From assembly GCF_900182655.1 (NCBI RefSeq), contig NZ_FXTC01000002.1, positions 372,001-436,000 of the forward strand: 64,000 nt of DNA. The letters run 5' to 3'. This document shows positions 33,679-43,793 of this stretch, piece by piece. This stretch comes from Chryseobacterium rhizoplanae (GTDB taxonomy: Bacteria > Bacteroidota > Bacteroidia > Flavobacteriales > Weeksellaceae). Every line of letters starts with the position of its first letter. The first letter of the stretch is position 1. The notes beneath the pieces were generated by a model. That model saw nothing but the letters and a program-made list of their open reading frames with translations. It made no database searches and had not been told where the DNA came from. The translations under genes were made by a program, and so were the position numbers.

Positions 33679-36600
33679 ATGGCTTCAAACAAAATACAAT
33701 TCAGAAGTATTCATGAACTTAAAGATCCAGCTTTGAATAATAAGCTGGCTCAGAAAGAGTTTCAGGAAGAAATTCCGGTAGAAGATTTCCTTGGAGATGC
33801 TGAGAAAAACGGATCTAGTACTTCAAGAAGAGATTTCCTGAAATTATTAGGATTCTCTACAGCAGCAGTTACATTAGCTGCCTGCGAAGCTCCGGTAATC
33901 AAAACGATTCCTTATGTGGTAAAACCGCATGATATTATTCCGGGAGTCCCTAATTATTACGCTTCAACATATTTTGACGGTTTCGACTTTGCTAGTGTTT
34001 TAGTAAAAACCCGTGAAGGTAGACCCATCAAAATTGAACCGAACCCGGCTGGTGGCGATTTAGGTAAAACTAATGCAAGAGCTCAGGCAAGTGTACTTTC
34101 TCTTTATGATAATGATAAAGTAAAGCAGCCTAAACTAGACGGTAAAGATGAAACTTTCGATAAAGTAGACAGTTTTGTTATTAAAGGTTTGGAAGAAGCT
34201 AAAGCGTCTGGCAAAAAGATTGTGGTTTTATCCCACTCTTTTGCTTCACCAACTTTCAAAAAGTTATTCGCTGAATTCAAAGCTAAATATCCTACAGCTG
34301 AATTAGTAACTTATGATGCTTTCCCTTACTCTGCAGGATTAGATGCAGCTCAGGAAGTATTCGGACAAAGAGCATTACCTGTTTATGACCTTAAAGGTTC
34401 TGAATTGGTAGTTTCTTTCCAGGCTGATTTCTTAGGAGACTATAACGCTTCTAGCTTAGAAACTTCTTATGCAGCAGCTAGAAAACCGGGAGCAAACATG
34501 TTGAGACACATCCAGGTGGAATCTAACATGTCATTAACTGGTGCTAATGCTGACTCGAGATACAGATTAAAACCAAGTGCTGTAAACAAGACTTTAGTTG
34601 AAGTTTACAATGCAATTGTAGGTGGTGGTACTTCTGATAAGACTGCTACTGAAATTGCTAACGAATTGAAGGCAAAAGGAAGCAAAGCTGTTGTTTTTGC
34701 TGACGGTTCTAAAGGGGCACAGGTTTTAGCACACTTAATCAACCAAAAATTAGGTTCAGTAGCTTTTACTGGTAAAGCAAACTTCCTTAAAGAATTCAAC
34801 GGTGCAAGATATCAGGAATTCTTAGGATGGGTAAACGGTGGACAAGTTGGTGTATTGGTTACAAACAACGTAGACCCTATCTACTCTCATCCAAAAGGAG
34901 AAGATTTCAAAAAATCTTTATCAAAAGTTCCTTACGTAGTTGCTGTAGCAGATAAGAAAAATGAAATGTACAAAGCAGCGAAAGCTGTAATTCCTGTAGC
35001 TAACTGGCTAGAGTCTTGGGGAGATATCGAACCACAGACAGGAGTATATTCATTGATGCAGCCTACTATCCAGAAAATCTACAAATCAAGACAGATTGAA
35101 GAGTCTCTATTGGTTTGGAAGAATGGTAAAAACAATGCAGCAAACAATTACTACGATTATTTAAAAGCAAGCTCTGCTTCACTTTTAGGTGGTACTTCTT
35201 TCAACAAAGCATTGTATAATGGTATCAACGCTTCTACAAACACGGCAACTTTATCTTACACAGGTGGAAACGGTGCACAGGCTGTTGCTGAATTAGGAAA
35301 CTTCAAAGCTTCTGAATTAGAATTAGTACTATATACTAAGACTTCAATGGGAGACGGTACTCAGTCAAACAACCCTTGGTTGCAGGAGTTACCAGACCCA
35401 ATTACAAGAATGTCTTGGGATAACTACCTTACAATTTCTCCTAAAGATGCAGAGAAATTTGCAATTGACAACGATCTTAATGCAAGAATGCAGCTAGATG
35501 GTTCTATTGTAAACCTTACTGTAAACGGAGTAAAAATAGAAAACGTTCCTGTATTTGTACAGCCAGGACAAGCTGAAGGATCTGTAGGTCTTGCACTTGG
35601 TTATGGTAAGAAAAACTCAGGAGCAACTGCAGATACCGGTGTAAATGCTTATCCTTTATTTGATGGTTCTAACCTTGTTCTTTCAGGTGTTAAAATTGAA
35701 AAAACAGGAGAAGATCACGAATTTGCAGGGATCCAGCTTCAAAATACATTAATGGGTCGTTATGAAATTGCGAAGGAAGTTCCTTTAGCTGAATTCATTA
35801 ACGTTGCTTTTGATGATGAGCACAAAGGATGGAATAAGCCTTTGGAATACCACACGATCAGCGGGGCACTTCCAGCGAGAAAAATTGACCTTTGGGATGC
35901 TTTCGATGATACAGATGGTCCTCACTTCAACTTATCTATTGACTTGAACTCTTGTACTGGTTGTGGAGCATGTATTATTGCTTGTCAGGCGGAGAACAAC
36001 GTTCCTGTAGTAGGTAAAGAAGAGGTAAGAATGTCAAGAGATATGTACTGGTTAAGAATTGACCGTTACTATTCTTCAAGACAAAAAGTAGAAGTATACG
36101 AAGGATTGAAAGAAGGAATGGCTGTACCTGAATTGTATGGTACTGCTTTCGGAGACGGAGGTGCATTAAACCACCCTGCAGACAACCCGGATGTAATCTT
36201 CCAGCCTGTAATGTGTCAGCACTGTAACCACGCTCCATGTGAAACTGTATGTCCGGTAGCGGCTACTTCACACGGTAAGCAAGGTCAAAACCATATGGCT
36301 TACAACAGATGTATCGGTACAAGATATTGTGCAAACAACTGTCCGTACAAAGTAAGACGTTTCAACTGGTTTACTTATAACCTAAATGACAAGTTCGATT
36401 TCAACATGAACAACGATTTAGGAAGAATGGTACTTAACCCGGATGTAGTTGTAAGAACTAGAGGGGTAATGGAGAAATGTTCAATGTGTATCCAAATGAC
36501 TCAGAATACGATTCTTGAGGCTAAGAAGGAGGGAAGAAAAGTGAAGGATGGAGAATTCCAGACTGCTTGTTCTAAAGCTTGTTCTACAGGAGCAATGACA

Positions 36601-36738
36601 TTTGGAGACATGAATGATAAAGATTCTGCAATTAGAGAGCAATATGCTTCTAACAGAAGATATTATTTACTAGAGGAGATCGGAACAAAACCAAATGTGT
36701 TCTATCATACTAAAGTAAGAAACAGAGTAGAAAAATAA
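33679..36738 (+). CDS. actB: alternative complex III Fe-S / molybdopterin-like subunit ActB
   Basis: A 1019-residue fusion of a molybdopterin-oxidoreductase-like domain (about 80-720, expected to lack cofactor in ACIII) and a four-cluster ferredoxin-like domain starting with CTGCGACIIACQAEN (Cys759 on), then CQHCNHAPCETVCP, CIGTRYCANNCPY and CSMCIQMTQ with a distal CSKACSTGA. A Tat signal with RRDFLKLLGFS at 50-60 leads to a lipobox-like LAACE (Cys69), so it is exported folded and probably lipidated. It passes electrons between the quinol site and hemes. 25 nt before actC. Confidence 0.93.
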   Translation: MASNKIQFRSIHELKDPALNNKLAQKEFQEEIPVEDFLGDAEKNGSSTSRRDFLKLLGFSTAAVTLAACEAPVIKTIPYVVKPHDIIPGVPNYYASTYFDGFDFASVLVKTREGRPIKIEPNPAGGDLGKTNARAQASVLSLYDNDKVKQPKLDGKDETFDKVDSFVIKGLEEAKASGKKIVVLSHSFASPTFKKLFAEFKAKYPTAELVTYDAFPYSAGLDAAQEVFGQRALPVYDLKGSELVVSFQADFLGDYNASSLETSYAAARKPGANMLRHIQVESNMSLTGANADSRYRLKPSAVNKTLVEVYNAIVGGGTSDKTATEIANELKAKGSKAVVFADGSKGAQVLAHLINQKLGSVAFTGKANFLKEFNGARYQEFLGWVNGGQVGVLVTNNVDPIYSHPKGEDFKKSLSKVPYVVAVADKKNEMYKAAKAVIPVANWLESWGDIEPQTGVYSLMQPTIQKIYKSRQIEESLLVWKNGKNNAANNYYDYLKASSASLLGGTSFNKALYNGINASTNTATLSYTGGNGAQAVAELGNFKASELELVLYTKTSMGDGTQSNNPWLQELPDPITRMSWDNYLTISPKDAEKFAIDNDLNARMQLDGSIVNLTVNGVKIENVPVFVQPGQAEGSVGLALGYGKKNSGATADTGVNAYPLFDGSNLVLSGVKIEKTGEDHEFAGIQLQNTLMGRYEIAKEVPLAEFINVAFDDEHKGWNKPLEYHTISGALPARKIDLWDAFDDTDGPHFNLSIDLNSCTGCGACIIACQAENNVPVVGKEEVRMSRDMYWLRIDRYYSSRQKVEVYEGLKEGMAVPELYGTAFGDGGALNHPADNPDVIFQPVMCQHCNHAPCETVCPVAATSHGKQGQNHMAYNRCIGTRYCANNCPYKVRRFNWFTYNLNDKFDFNMNNDLGRMVLNPDVVVRTRGVMEKCSMCIQMTQNTILEAKKEGRKVKDGEFQTACSKACSTGAMTFGDMNDKDSAIREQYASNRRYYLLEEIGTKPNVFYHTKVRNRVEK

Positions 36739-36763
36739 AGTTTAAATAATAAATAGGTAAAAA

Positions 36764-38161
36764 ATGTCAGGACATTACGAAGCTCCGATAAGGGAACCTC
36801 TAATTATTGGTCACAAAACTTATCACGATATTACAGAAGATATCGCACGACCTATCGAAGAAAGAGCAGGTAAATTATGGTGGATCTCATTATATGCTGC
36901 ACTAGTTCTATTCCTCTATGGATTCGGCTGTATCGCTTACACTATCGGGACAGGTATTGGAGCATGGGGGCTTAACAGAACTATTAACTGGGGTTGGGAT
37001 ATTACCAACTTCGTATGGTGGGTAGGTATCGGTCACGCCGGGACCCTAATCTCCGCAGTATTATTATTATTTAGACAGAGATGGAGAATGTCTGTAAACA
37101 GATCTGCAGAGGCGATGACGATCTTTGCGGTTGTACAGGCAGCAATCTTCCCTGTAATCCACATGGGTAGAGTTTGGGTTGGATATTGGGTATTCCCTTT
37201 ACCAAACCAATTCGGTTCTCTTTGGGGGAACTTCAACTCTCCTCTACTTTGGGACGTATTTGCAATCTCTACGTATTTCTCAGTATCAACTGTATTCTGG
37301 TTCATGGGACTAATCCCTGACTTTGCAATGATCAGAGATAGAGCGAAAACTCCTTGGACTAAGAAAATTTATACATTCCTTGCATTCGGTTGGGGTGGTA
37401 AAGCAAAACACTGGCAAAGATTCGAAGAACTTTCTTTGGTTCTTGCAGGTTTGGCTACTCCACTTGTATTCTCAGTACACACTACCGTATCTTTTGACTT
37501 CGCAACTTCAGTTATTAAAGGATGGCACTCAACAATCTACCCTCCTTATTTCGTAGCTGGTGCGATCTTCTCAGGATTTGCAATGGTACAGACCCTATTG
37601 TTAATTGCAAGAAAAGTTTGTCACTTAGAAGAATATATCACAATGTATCATATCGAAATTATGAACATCGTAATCGTCCTTACAGGTGGTATGGTAACTG
37701 TAGCTTATGCTACTGAATATTTCATCGGATGGTACTCAGGATCTAGATTTGAAGATTTCACATATCTTTCTCCAGGTGCTGCTGTAGGACCTTACTGGTG
37801 GGCATTCTGGTCATTGATCATCTGTAACCTTGTTGTTCCTGCTTCATTCTGGTTCAAGAGACTTAGAACGAACATTATCTGGACATTCATTGTTGCATTA
37901 ATCATCAACATCGGTATGTGGTTTGAGCGTTTTGATATCATCGTTATCAACCTTTCTAGAGACTACTTACCAGGATCATGGACAATGTTTAAGCCAACGA
38001 TCATTGATGTGGGTGTATATTTGGGAACTATCGGATTCTTCTCTGTATTATTCTTATTATACGCAAGAACATTCCCTGTAATTGCACAGGCTGAATTAAA
38101 ATCGATTTTGAAAATCTCAGGTGAAACTTATAAAGCAAAAGAAGGAGATGAGCACCACTAA
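36764..38161 (+). CDS. actC: alternative complex III membrane subunit ActC (NrfD family)
   Basis: A 465-residue protein with about ten membrane segments of the NrfD/PsrC type, which holds the menaquinol site near ActB. It opens MSGHYEAPIREPLIIGHKTYHDIT, with WDITNFVWWVGIGHAGTLISAVLLL (about 79) and HMGRVWVGYW (about 129) typical of ActC. It overlaps actD by 14 nt. Confidence 0.93.
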   Translation: MSGHYEAPIREPLIIGHKTYHDITEDIARPIEERAGKLWWISLYAALVLFLYGFGCIAYTIGTGIGAWGLNRTINWGWDITNFVWWVGIGHAGTLISAVLLLFRQRWRMSVNRSAEAMTIFAVVQAAIFPVIHMGRVWVGYWVFPLPNQFGSLWGNFNSPLLWDVFAISTYFSVSTVFWFMGLIPDFAMIRDRAKTPWTKKIYTFLAFGWGGKAKHWQRFEELSLVLAGLATPLVFSVHTTVSFDFATSVIKGWHSTIYPPYFVAGAIFSGFAMVQTLLLIARKVCHLEEYITMYHIEIMNIVIVLTGGMVTVAYATEYFIGWYSGSRFEDFTYLSPGAAVGPYWWAFWSLIICNLVVPASFWFKRLRTNIIWTFIVALIINIGMWFERFDIIVINLSRDYLPGSWTMFKPTIIDVGVYLGTIGFFSVLFLLYARTFPVIAQAELKSILKISGETYKAKEGDEHH

Positions 38162-38669
38162 AATTGTATACGGACTTTATGCTGATGACGACGATTTAAT
38201 GAACGGCGTTAAGGCATTCAACGATAAAGGAATCGCGATAAACGAAGTATATACTCCGTTTCCGGTTCACGGACTAGACAAGGCTTTAGGGTTAAAGAAA
38301 ACTAGAATTTCTGATGCCGCATTCTTATATGCTCTTTACGGTGTTACTATTGGTGCTACTGTAACTTGGTATGTGATGAATCACGACTGGCCGCAGAATA
38401 TCGGTGGTAAACCAGCTTTTGACTGGGCACACAACATGCCGGCATTCGTAGTTCCAATGTTCGAATTAATGGTATTCTGTGCTGCTCACATGATGTCTTT
38501 AACTTTCTTGGTTAGAAACAAAATGTATCCGGGAGCTCCTGCTCAGAACCCAGACCCGAGAACTACTGATGATAAATTCATGATGGAATTTGTAACTGAA
38601 GATGTAGAATCTGTAAAACAGTTGCTTATTGAAACTGGAGTTGAAGAAATAACTGTTAAAGACGCTTAA
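38148..38669 (+). CDS. actD: alternative complex III subunit ActD (DUF3341)
   Basis: A 173-residue DUF3341 protein: cytoplasmic N-terminal domain (MSTTKIVYGLYADDDDLMNGVKAF), two membrane segments (about 65-85, 105-125), and a cytoplasmic C-terminus. ActD stabilises ACIII on the cytoplasmic side. ATG 38148 is chosen; an upstream in-frame start would lie deeper in actC and add nine residues unlike the family. It overlaps actC by 14 nt, and actE follows after 1 nt. Confidence 0.9.
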   Translation: MSTTKIVYGLYADDDDLMNGVKAFNDKGIAINEVYTPFPVHGLDKALGLKKTRISDAAFLYALYGVTIGATVTWYVMNHDWPQNIGGKPAFDWAHNMPAFVVPMFELMVFCAAHMMSLTFLVRNKMYPGAPAQNPDPRTTDDKFMMEFVTEDVESVKQLLIETGVEEITVKDA

Positions 38670-38670
38670 A

Positions 38671-39360
38671 ATGAAAAAGAATGTATTAAAAATTACAGCA
38701 GTTTTAGGTTTAACAACGGTTTTACTTAACTCTTGCGGACCAAAGGAGAATACTCCGCTGGTATATTTCCCGGACATGTATTTTCCGGTTGCTTATGATC
38801 CATTGATGAAAGCACAGGATGCTTATTCAGATCATGAAAATGAAATTCCTGCTTTTGTTAAAAATAGTGGTGCAACAGGTCTTTCTCCTGTAGAAGGATC
38901 AGTTTCTCAAAATAAAGATGGTGTTTTTGAAGAAAGCTTACTGCCTAAAAATGTTGACGAGTACAACGCAGGGTATGACGCTTCTAAAAAACTTACAGTA
39001 TCTCCTTTGAACCCTGCTAACGCAGCTAAGGATCTTGAAAGAGGTAAAATATTGTTTGATCACACTTGTGCTGCATGTCACGGTACAGGAGGTGATGGAC
39101 AAGGACCTATCGTTCAAAGTGGAGCATTCTCTGGAGTACCAAACTATGCTGACAGAGAAATTACTGTAGGATCTGTTCATTATGTATTAACAAACGGTAG
39201 AAATGCCATGGGATCTTATGCGGGACAATTGAACGCAGGAGACAGATGGAGAGTAGCAATGTATGTGATGAGCGCTTTCAAAAAAGGAGCAGCAGCACCG
39301 GCAGCAGCTACAGCGGCGGCACCAGCAACAACTGAAACGACTACCGAAACTAAAAAATAA
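38671..39360 (+). CDS. actE: alternative complex III monoheme cytochrome c lipoprotein ActE
   Basis: A 229-residue lipoprotein (LLNSC, Cys22) with one heme motif at 133-137 (HTCAACHGTGGDGQGP) in a cytochrome c domain spanning about 115-205; YFPDMYFPVAYDP near 32 is typical of ActE. The tail (about 208-229) is Ala/Thr-rich. ActE relays electrons from ActA toward a terminal oxidase or soluble cytochrome c. Confidence 0.92.
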   Translation: MKKNVLKITAVLGLTTVLLNSCGPKENTPLVYFPDMYFPVAYDPLMKAQDAYSDHENEIPAFVKNSGATGLSPVEGSVSQNKDGVFEESLLPKNVDEYNAGYDASKKLTVSPLNPANAAKDLERGKILFDHTCAACHGTGGDGQGPIVQSGAFSGVPNYADREITVGSVHYVLTNGRNAMGSYAGQLNAGDRWRVAMYVMSAFKKGAAAPAAATAAAPATTETTTETKK

Positions 39361-39368
39361 GAAAAGAA

Positions 39369-40700
39369 ATGTATAGTTTTTCACCAAAATTAAAATCAAC
39401 TTCTATAATACTTCTTGTTGTAGGTTTAGTTCTTTTCGGTATTGGTTTCTTTATGAACAAAGGAATTTCTACTGAGAAAATAGAACACATGATGGAAGCT
39501 GTTCATGCTTCTGGTCATGATGCTCCTACACACTCAAGTGAAATGGTGGGACCACAGGATCACGCAGCTCATTTAGAGCATGCTGAGCTTCAGGTTCACA
39601 ATCAGCCATTAGCATCGCTGCACTTTGTAGCTGTCTTTTTCTTTGGAGTAAGTTGTGCTGTACTGTTCTTCTACTGTATTCAGCACGCAGCTCACGCAGG
39701 ATGGCCTATTATCATCACAAGAGTAATGGAGGCTATTGCTTCTTATATTCCTTACGGTGGTGCAATCCTGGTTATCTTAATGATCTTAAACATCACTCAT
39801 AATGGTCATTTATTCCACTGGATGGACCCTGAATTGACAAATCCAGAGTCTGCTCATTTTGACGTGATCCTATTTGAAAAGAAAAGATTCTTAAATATTC
39901 CTTTCTATGCAATAAGAACTTTAATCTATGTGATTGGTGCTTCTTTCTTTGCTTGGAAACTGAAAGCTCAGTCTAAAAAAGTAGACGAGACAAAATCAAA
40001 AGTAGAATATCAGTTCCTTTACAGATGGGCAGTAGGATATATTGTATTCTTCGGATTTGCTTCTGCAGCTTGGGCTTGGGACTGGTTGATGTCTATTGAC
40101 CCTCACTGGTACTCTACAATGTATATCTGGTATTCAATGGTTAGCTGCCTTTCAAGTGGTATTGCTGTAATCATTTTATTAAGTGTTTATCTTAAGAAAA
40201 ATGGTTTCTTACCACAGTTCAATGACAATCACTTACACGATTTAGGAGTTTTCCTTTTCGCTACAAGTATGCTTTGGACATATACATGGTTCGCTCAGTT
40301 CATGCTTTACTGGTATGCAAACGTTCCGGAAGAGGTTAACTACTTCTTCGGTAGATTCCAGCACTATGGTACTACGTTTTTACCAATGCTGATTGTAAAC
40401 TTCTTATTACCGCTATTGGTATTAGTAAGCAGCAGCATCAAGAGAAACTACAAAGTAGTTACCACAATGGCAGTAGTAGTTATCTTAGGACACCTTTTAG
40501 ATTACTTCAACATGGTAATGCCGGGAACGGTAGGACCATACTGGAACACTCCTGAAGTATTCTTGTTAATCCTGGGAGCAGTTCTATTCGTAGCTGGGCT
40601 ATTTATGTTTACTGTACTTTCAGCTTTATCAAAACTGAAGTTGATTCCTACAGGAAACCCATTCTTACACGAATCTGAAATTTATGAGTATCCTTTCTAA
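39369..40700 (+). CDS. actF: alternative complex III membrane subunit ActF
   Basis: A 443-residue polytopic NrfD-like subunit, paralogous to ActC, with about ten membrane segments and a His-rich periplasmic loop near residues 35-80. WAWDWLMSIDPHWYSTMYIWY (about 234) is a clear ActF feature. It starts 8 nt after actE and ends the operon; no cytochrome oxidase genes follow, unlike the act-cox arrangement in some relatives. Confidence 0.92.
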   Translation: MYSFSPKLKSTSIILLVVGLVLFGIGFFMNKGISTEKIEHMMEAVHASGHDAPTHSSEMVGPQDHAAHLEHAELQVHNQPLASLHFVAVFFFGVSCAVLFFYCIQHAAHAGWPIIITRVMEAIASYIPYGGAILVILMILNITHNGHLFHWMDPELTNPESAHFDVILFEKKRFLNIPFYAIRTLIYVIGASFFAWKLKAQSKKVDETKSKVEYQFLYRWAVGYIVFFGFASAAWAWDWLMSIDPHWYSTMYIWYSMVSCLSSGIAVIILLSVYLKKNGFLPQFNDNHLHDLGVFLFATSMLWTYTWFAQFMLYWYANVPEEVNYFFGRFQHYGTTFLPMLIVNFLLPLLVLVSSSIKRNYKVVTTMAVVVILGHLLDYFNMVMPGTVGPYWNTPEVFLLILGAVLFVAGLFMFTVLSALSKLKLIPTGNPFLHESEIYEYPF

Positions 40701-40724
40701 GGGCTTGTAACAAAATAAAATTAT

Positions 40725-40758
40725 AAAAGACTGATTGTTAAACAATCAGTCTTTTTTT
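40725..40758 (+). terminator. terminator of the act operon
   Basis: AAAAGACTGATTGTT pairs with AACAATCAGTCTTTT over 15 bp with a minimal loop, followed by T residues. Confidence 0.88.
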
Positions 40759-40860
40759 ATGCAATGACGCAAATAAGAATTTTCAGGCACCCATTTTCTG
40801 TTTTTCTCATCTCTATATAAAAGTCTGTTGTATTATTAACACCAAAAACAAAATACTGCA

Positions 40861-41877
40861 ATGAAAAAAATTCACTTTGTTTACCTTCTATTTACTCTGA
40901 TCTCCGTATTCACGAATGCACAGGTCATTACTTTTGTTTCTGAAAAAAATAATACTCCTCTTCCCAGAGTTTCAGTATTTGGTAAAGACGGCAGCATCCT
41001 CGCCTACTCCGATATTGATGGTAAAATTGACAAACAGTCACTGTCACCTGCTCAGGAAAAATTTCAGCTGGTTTATAATAACTTTCCGGTTGCCACACTA
41101 TCTTATTCAGATTTTGACCAGCCGATCATTAAAATCAATGATCAGGTAAAAGAAATTGAAACCGTTGTCATTAAAAATAATAAGCCGGCCAAATACATTT
41201 TCATCAGGGGAAATTTTAATGCTTATGTAACCGTAAACAATAAGCTGAATAGCTATGCTGACGGAATTGTAACCTACATTTTTGATAATAAGTCCAAAAA
41301 ACTGAAAAGTACCAATGTAGAACAGTACAGAATTTTCAGGCTGGCAGAATCTAAAAATGAAAAAAAAGAAACTTCAAAATGGGATTATAGCAATTCTCTG
41401 GAACTGCCCAAACTTAAAAATGTTGGAAACCCGGAAGAATATAAAACAAAAAGAAATACCGTTAAAGAGTTGAAGGGTGAACATAAAGATCAAATAGAGG
41501 TGACTGGTGCTGCCCTTCAGGATAAAGAATTTTCATTCTTTGGATACAGATTTTACGATATAAAAACAATTTTAAACATGTCTTTTGAAAAAGGATCTGA
41601 AAAAACCCTGAAAGATTTTCTGGAATACAATGAACTTGTATTTGTAAAACTGAAACATAAAAGTGAACCCAATTACAATCAGATAACACTTTATACCAAT
41701 TTTTATCCAATAGAACTTAATTTCAGCAATGACAATGATATTGAGAAAGTAAAATTCGATAAAGACAACAGCAATTACAAAACACCCTACTGGCAGGATT
41801 CATCATTTCCTAATATGCAGACCATTTTCAGCAGTTTTTTCAAAGGTGATTTAAAAGAACAAACCAATAAAAAATAA
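40861..41877 (+). CDS. exported protein with carboxypeptidase-regulatory-like N-terminus, function unknown
   Basis: A 338-residue protein with a signal peptide (cleavage after TNAQ, about 21), a short beta domain like the carboxypeptidase regulatory or TonB-plug-associated fold (about 22-95: PLPRVSVFGKDGSILAYSDIDGKI), then a domain with RGNFNAYVTVNNKLNSYADGIVTYIF (about 120-145) that continues to the C-terminus without a T9SS signal or membrane segment. The YADGxVxYIFD pattern recurs in Flavobacteriia exported proteins, but I cannot name the family. Its promoter is not clear and it appears monocistronic. Confidence 0.7.
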   Translation: MKKIHFVYLLFTLISVFTNAQVITFVSEKNNTPLPRVSVFGKDGSILAYSDIDGKIDKQSLSPAQEKFQLVYNNFPVATLSYSDFDQPIIKINDQVKEIETVVIKNNKPAKYIFIRGNFNAYVTVNNKLNSYADGIVTYIFDNKSKKLKSTNVEQYRIFRLAESKNEKKETSKWDYSNSLELPKLKNVGNPEEYKTKRNTVKELKGEHKDQIEVTGAALQDKEFSFFGYRFYDIKTILNMSFEKGSEKTLKDFLEYNELVFVKLKHKSEPNYNQITLYTNFYPIELNFSNDNDIEKVKFDKDNSNYKTPYWQDSSFPNMQTIFSSFFKGDLKEQTNKK

Positions 41878-42016
41878 TGAAAACTCTGTTCCGGAGTACT
41901 AAATATCTCAATTGAATTCTAAAATTAAAAGAACATCATCCATTTCCGGAAAAAAATAATAAATAAGCAAAAAACATAAAGTAAAAAATAAAATCCGGTA
42001 TTAATAAAGGTTTTAT

Positions 42017-42024
42017 TAAATTTG
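42017..42024 (+). promoter_or_regulatory. -7 element of the lipoprotein-apt unit
   Basis: TAAATTTG, exact consensus, ends 17 nt before the ATG at 42042. Confidence 0.6.
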
Positions 42025-42041
42025 CAACAAACCAAATAAAA

Positions 42042-43241
42042 ATGAAAAAGTTTTCTTTTCTACTTGTTTTCAGTCTGTTGCTTTTTACAGCATGTAAGAA
42101 AGATCATGTAGATGCTACGAATACTAAAACACTGCAGTCAAGTATCAATGATATGACTTCCAGTTTACCAACCATTAAACAGATTAAGTTTAATGAGGCT
42201 CTTTATATCCTTAAAACATTTGGCGTAGAAGCCGATGGTGATGTAAACGAGCTAAAAGCCCTTGGAAAACTGATCAACGGGAAAAAAGTTCCTGAGATTA
42301 TGTCCCTAGCAGACGAAGTTGCGCAGAAAAACGGAATAGAATGGGCCAGTACTGCCCCACCATCACTTGGAGAAATGAATATCTTCGGGGATGATAAAGC
42401 TAAAGAAAGCGATCCTAATGACGTAAAAGCAGGATCATTAAGCCTTATAACAAGACCTACAGGAGATGACGGTTCCGGAGCTCCTACTGCCATTCAAATT
42501 GTACCAAGACTTGTAGATGCTGCAGGAAACCCGGTATCTTTTACAGGAGCAGGTCTGGAAGCAACCCTTGAAGTATTCAGTAACGGAGTAAGACTTGCTA
42601 CCGCTAAAAACCTGATGCAGGATAATAACTTTAAAGGATTCAACCTAAAGTTCTCCTCCATCCCGGCAGCAAAAGTGGTAGATAACAAAATCGATATCAC
42701 AGTTTCTGTAAAAACAACTGCGAAAACTTTCAAAATGTCAAAAATTGGTCTTGATGTGAATGCAGCAGCGCTGAAAGTTCCTGCCATTCCTAAAACCGAT
42801 ACAACAGCTGTACCCGACCAACCGAGTGCTGTAATAGATCCTAATAATCCATCCGCAACTACCGGAACAACTACAGATCCTGCAACAGCTACTCCATCAG
42901 CACCAGCTGCTCCAAAACAGCCAACTGCAGATCCTAAAAATACAGTAAGTAAATTTTTGAACAGCGTAAGTTCACAAAACTTAAAAGCAGCTTATGAAAC
43001 AGCCAGCAATCCAAGCTGGGGAAGCTATGAGTCTTTCTCAAATCCTACTTCAGGTTTCGGATCTGTGAAAAATGTAAGCGTAAAGAATATTACGACAAGT
43101 GGTGCCACAGCCAACAGTGCAAGCGTAAATGCCACCTATGATGTAACGGATAAAAGCGGGAAGACAACTTCATTAAAAGTAACTTTCGGCCTTAAAAATG
43201 TAAACGGAGACTGGAAAATTTCCAGCTATAAAATTAATTAA
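42042..43241 (+). CDS. lipoprotein with Thr/Pro linker and C-terminal NTF2/DUF4878-like domain
   Basis: A 399-residue lipoprotein (FTACKK, Cys18). The N-terminal half (about 25-100 helical, 110-245 beta) resembles the DUF6694-like Bacteroidota lipoproteins; then a Pro/Thr/Ala linker (about 250-297) and a C-terminal domain (about 300-399) whose end GLKNVNGDWKISSYKIN is typical of small NTF2-like or DUF4878 domains. apt begins 3 nt after its stop, so the two are probably co-transcribed. Function unknown; the domain names are tentative. Confidence 0.7.
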   Translation: MKKFSFLLVFSLLLFTACKKDHVDATNTKTLQSSINDMTSSLPTIKQIKFNEALYILKTFGVEADGDVNELKALGKLINGKKVPEIMSLADEVAQKNGIEWASTAPPSLGEMNIFGDDKAKESDPNDVKAGSLSLITRPTGDDGSGAPTAIQIVPRLVDAAGNPVSFTGAGLEATLEVFSNGVRLATAKNLMQDNNFKGFNLKFSSIPAAKVVDNKIDITVSVKTTAKTFKMSKIGLDVNAAALKVPAIPKTDTTAVPDQPSAVIDPNNPSATTGTTTDPATATPSAPAAPKQPTADPKNTVSKFLNSVSSQNLKAAYETASNPSWGSYESFSNPTSGFGSVKNVSVKNITTSGATANSASVNATYDVTDKSGKTTSLKVTFGLKNVNGDWKISSYKIN

Positions 43242-43244
43242 TAA

Positions 43245-43781
43245 ATGGCTTCAGCAGAACTGATCAAAAAATTAGAAGAAACAATTGAAAATATCCCTGA
43301 TTTTCCGATTCCGGGAATACAGTTTAAGGATATTTCACCCATCTTTTTAGACCCGAAACTTTACGAAGACGTGATTGCAGATCTTGCAGCCTTCAGTAAA
43401 GGGAAAGTAGATGCAGTCTGCGGAATTGAAAGCCGTGGTTATTTGTTTGGAATTGCAATTGCCGTAGCATTGGAAGTTCCATTCATTCTGATCAGAAAAG
43501 CCGGAAAACTTCCTCCCCCTGTCATTTCAGAAAAATATGACCTGGAATATGGAAGTGCTATTATTGAAACCCGTGAAGGACAAATAAAACCAGGACAAAG
43601 AGTTTTGATTCATGACGATCTTTTAGCAACCGGAGGAACTACTGAAGCAGCAGCTAAACTAATAGAAAAACAGGGAGCAACTGTTTCCCAATTCAGTTTC
43701 CTGATTGGCTTACAAGGCTTAGGTGGTGACGAAAAACTGAAAAAATTCGGTGCAGAGATCTACCATATCTTAGGATATTAA
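43245..43781 (+). CDS. apt: adenine phosphoribosyltransferase
   Basis: A 178-residue purine-salvage enzyme making AMP from adenine and PRPP. It has ENIPDFPIPGIQFKDISPI (about 13), GIESRGYLFGIAIA (about 66), the flexible loop RKAGKLPPP (about 86) and the PRPP motif VLIHDDLLATGGTTEAA (about 122). Length is usual. It follows the lipoprotein gene by 3 nt and is followed by a large inverted repeat that can serve as terminator. Confidence 0.96.
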   Translation: MASAELIKKLEETIENIPDFPIPGIQFKDISPIFLDPKLYEDVIADLAAFSKGKVDAVCGIESRGYLFGIAIAVALEVPFILIRKAGKLPPPVISEKYDLEYGSAIIETREGQIKPGQRVLIHDDLLATGGTTEAAAKLIEKQGATVSQFSFLIGLQGLGGDEKLKKFGAEIYHILGY

Positions 43782-43793
43782 GATTTAATATAT

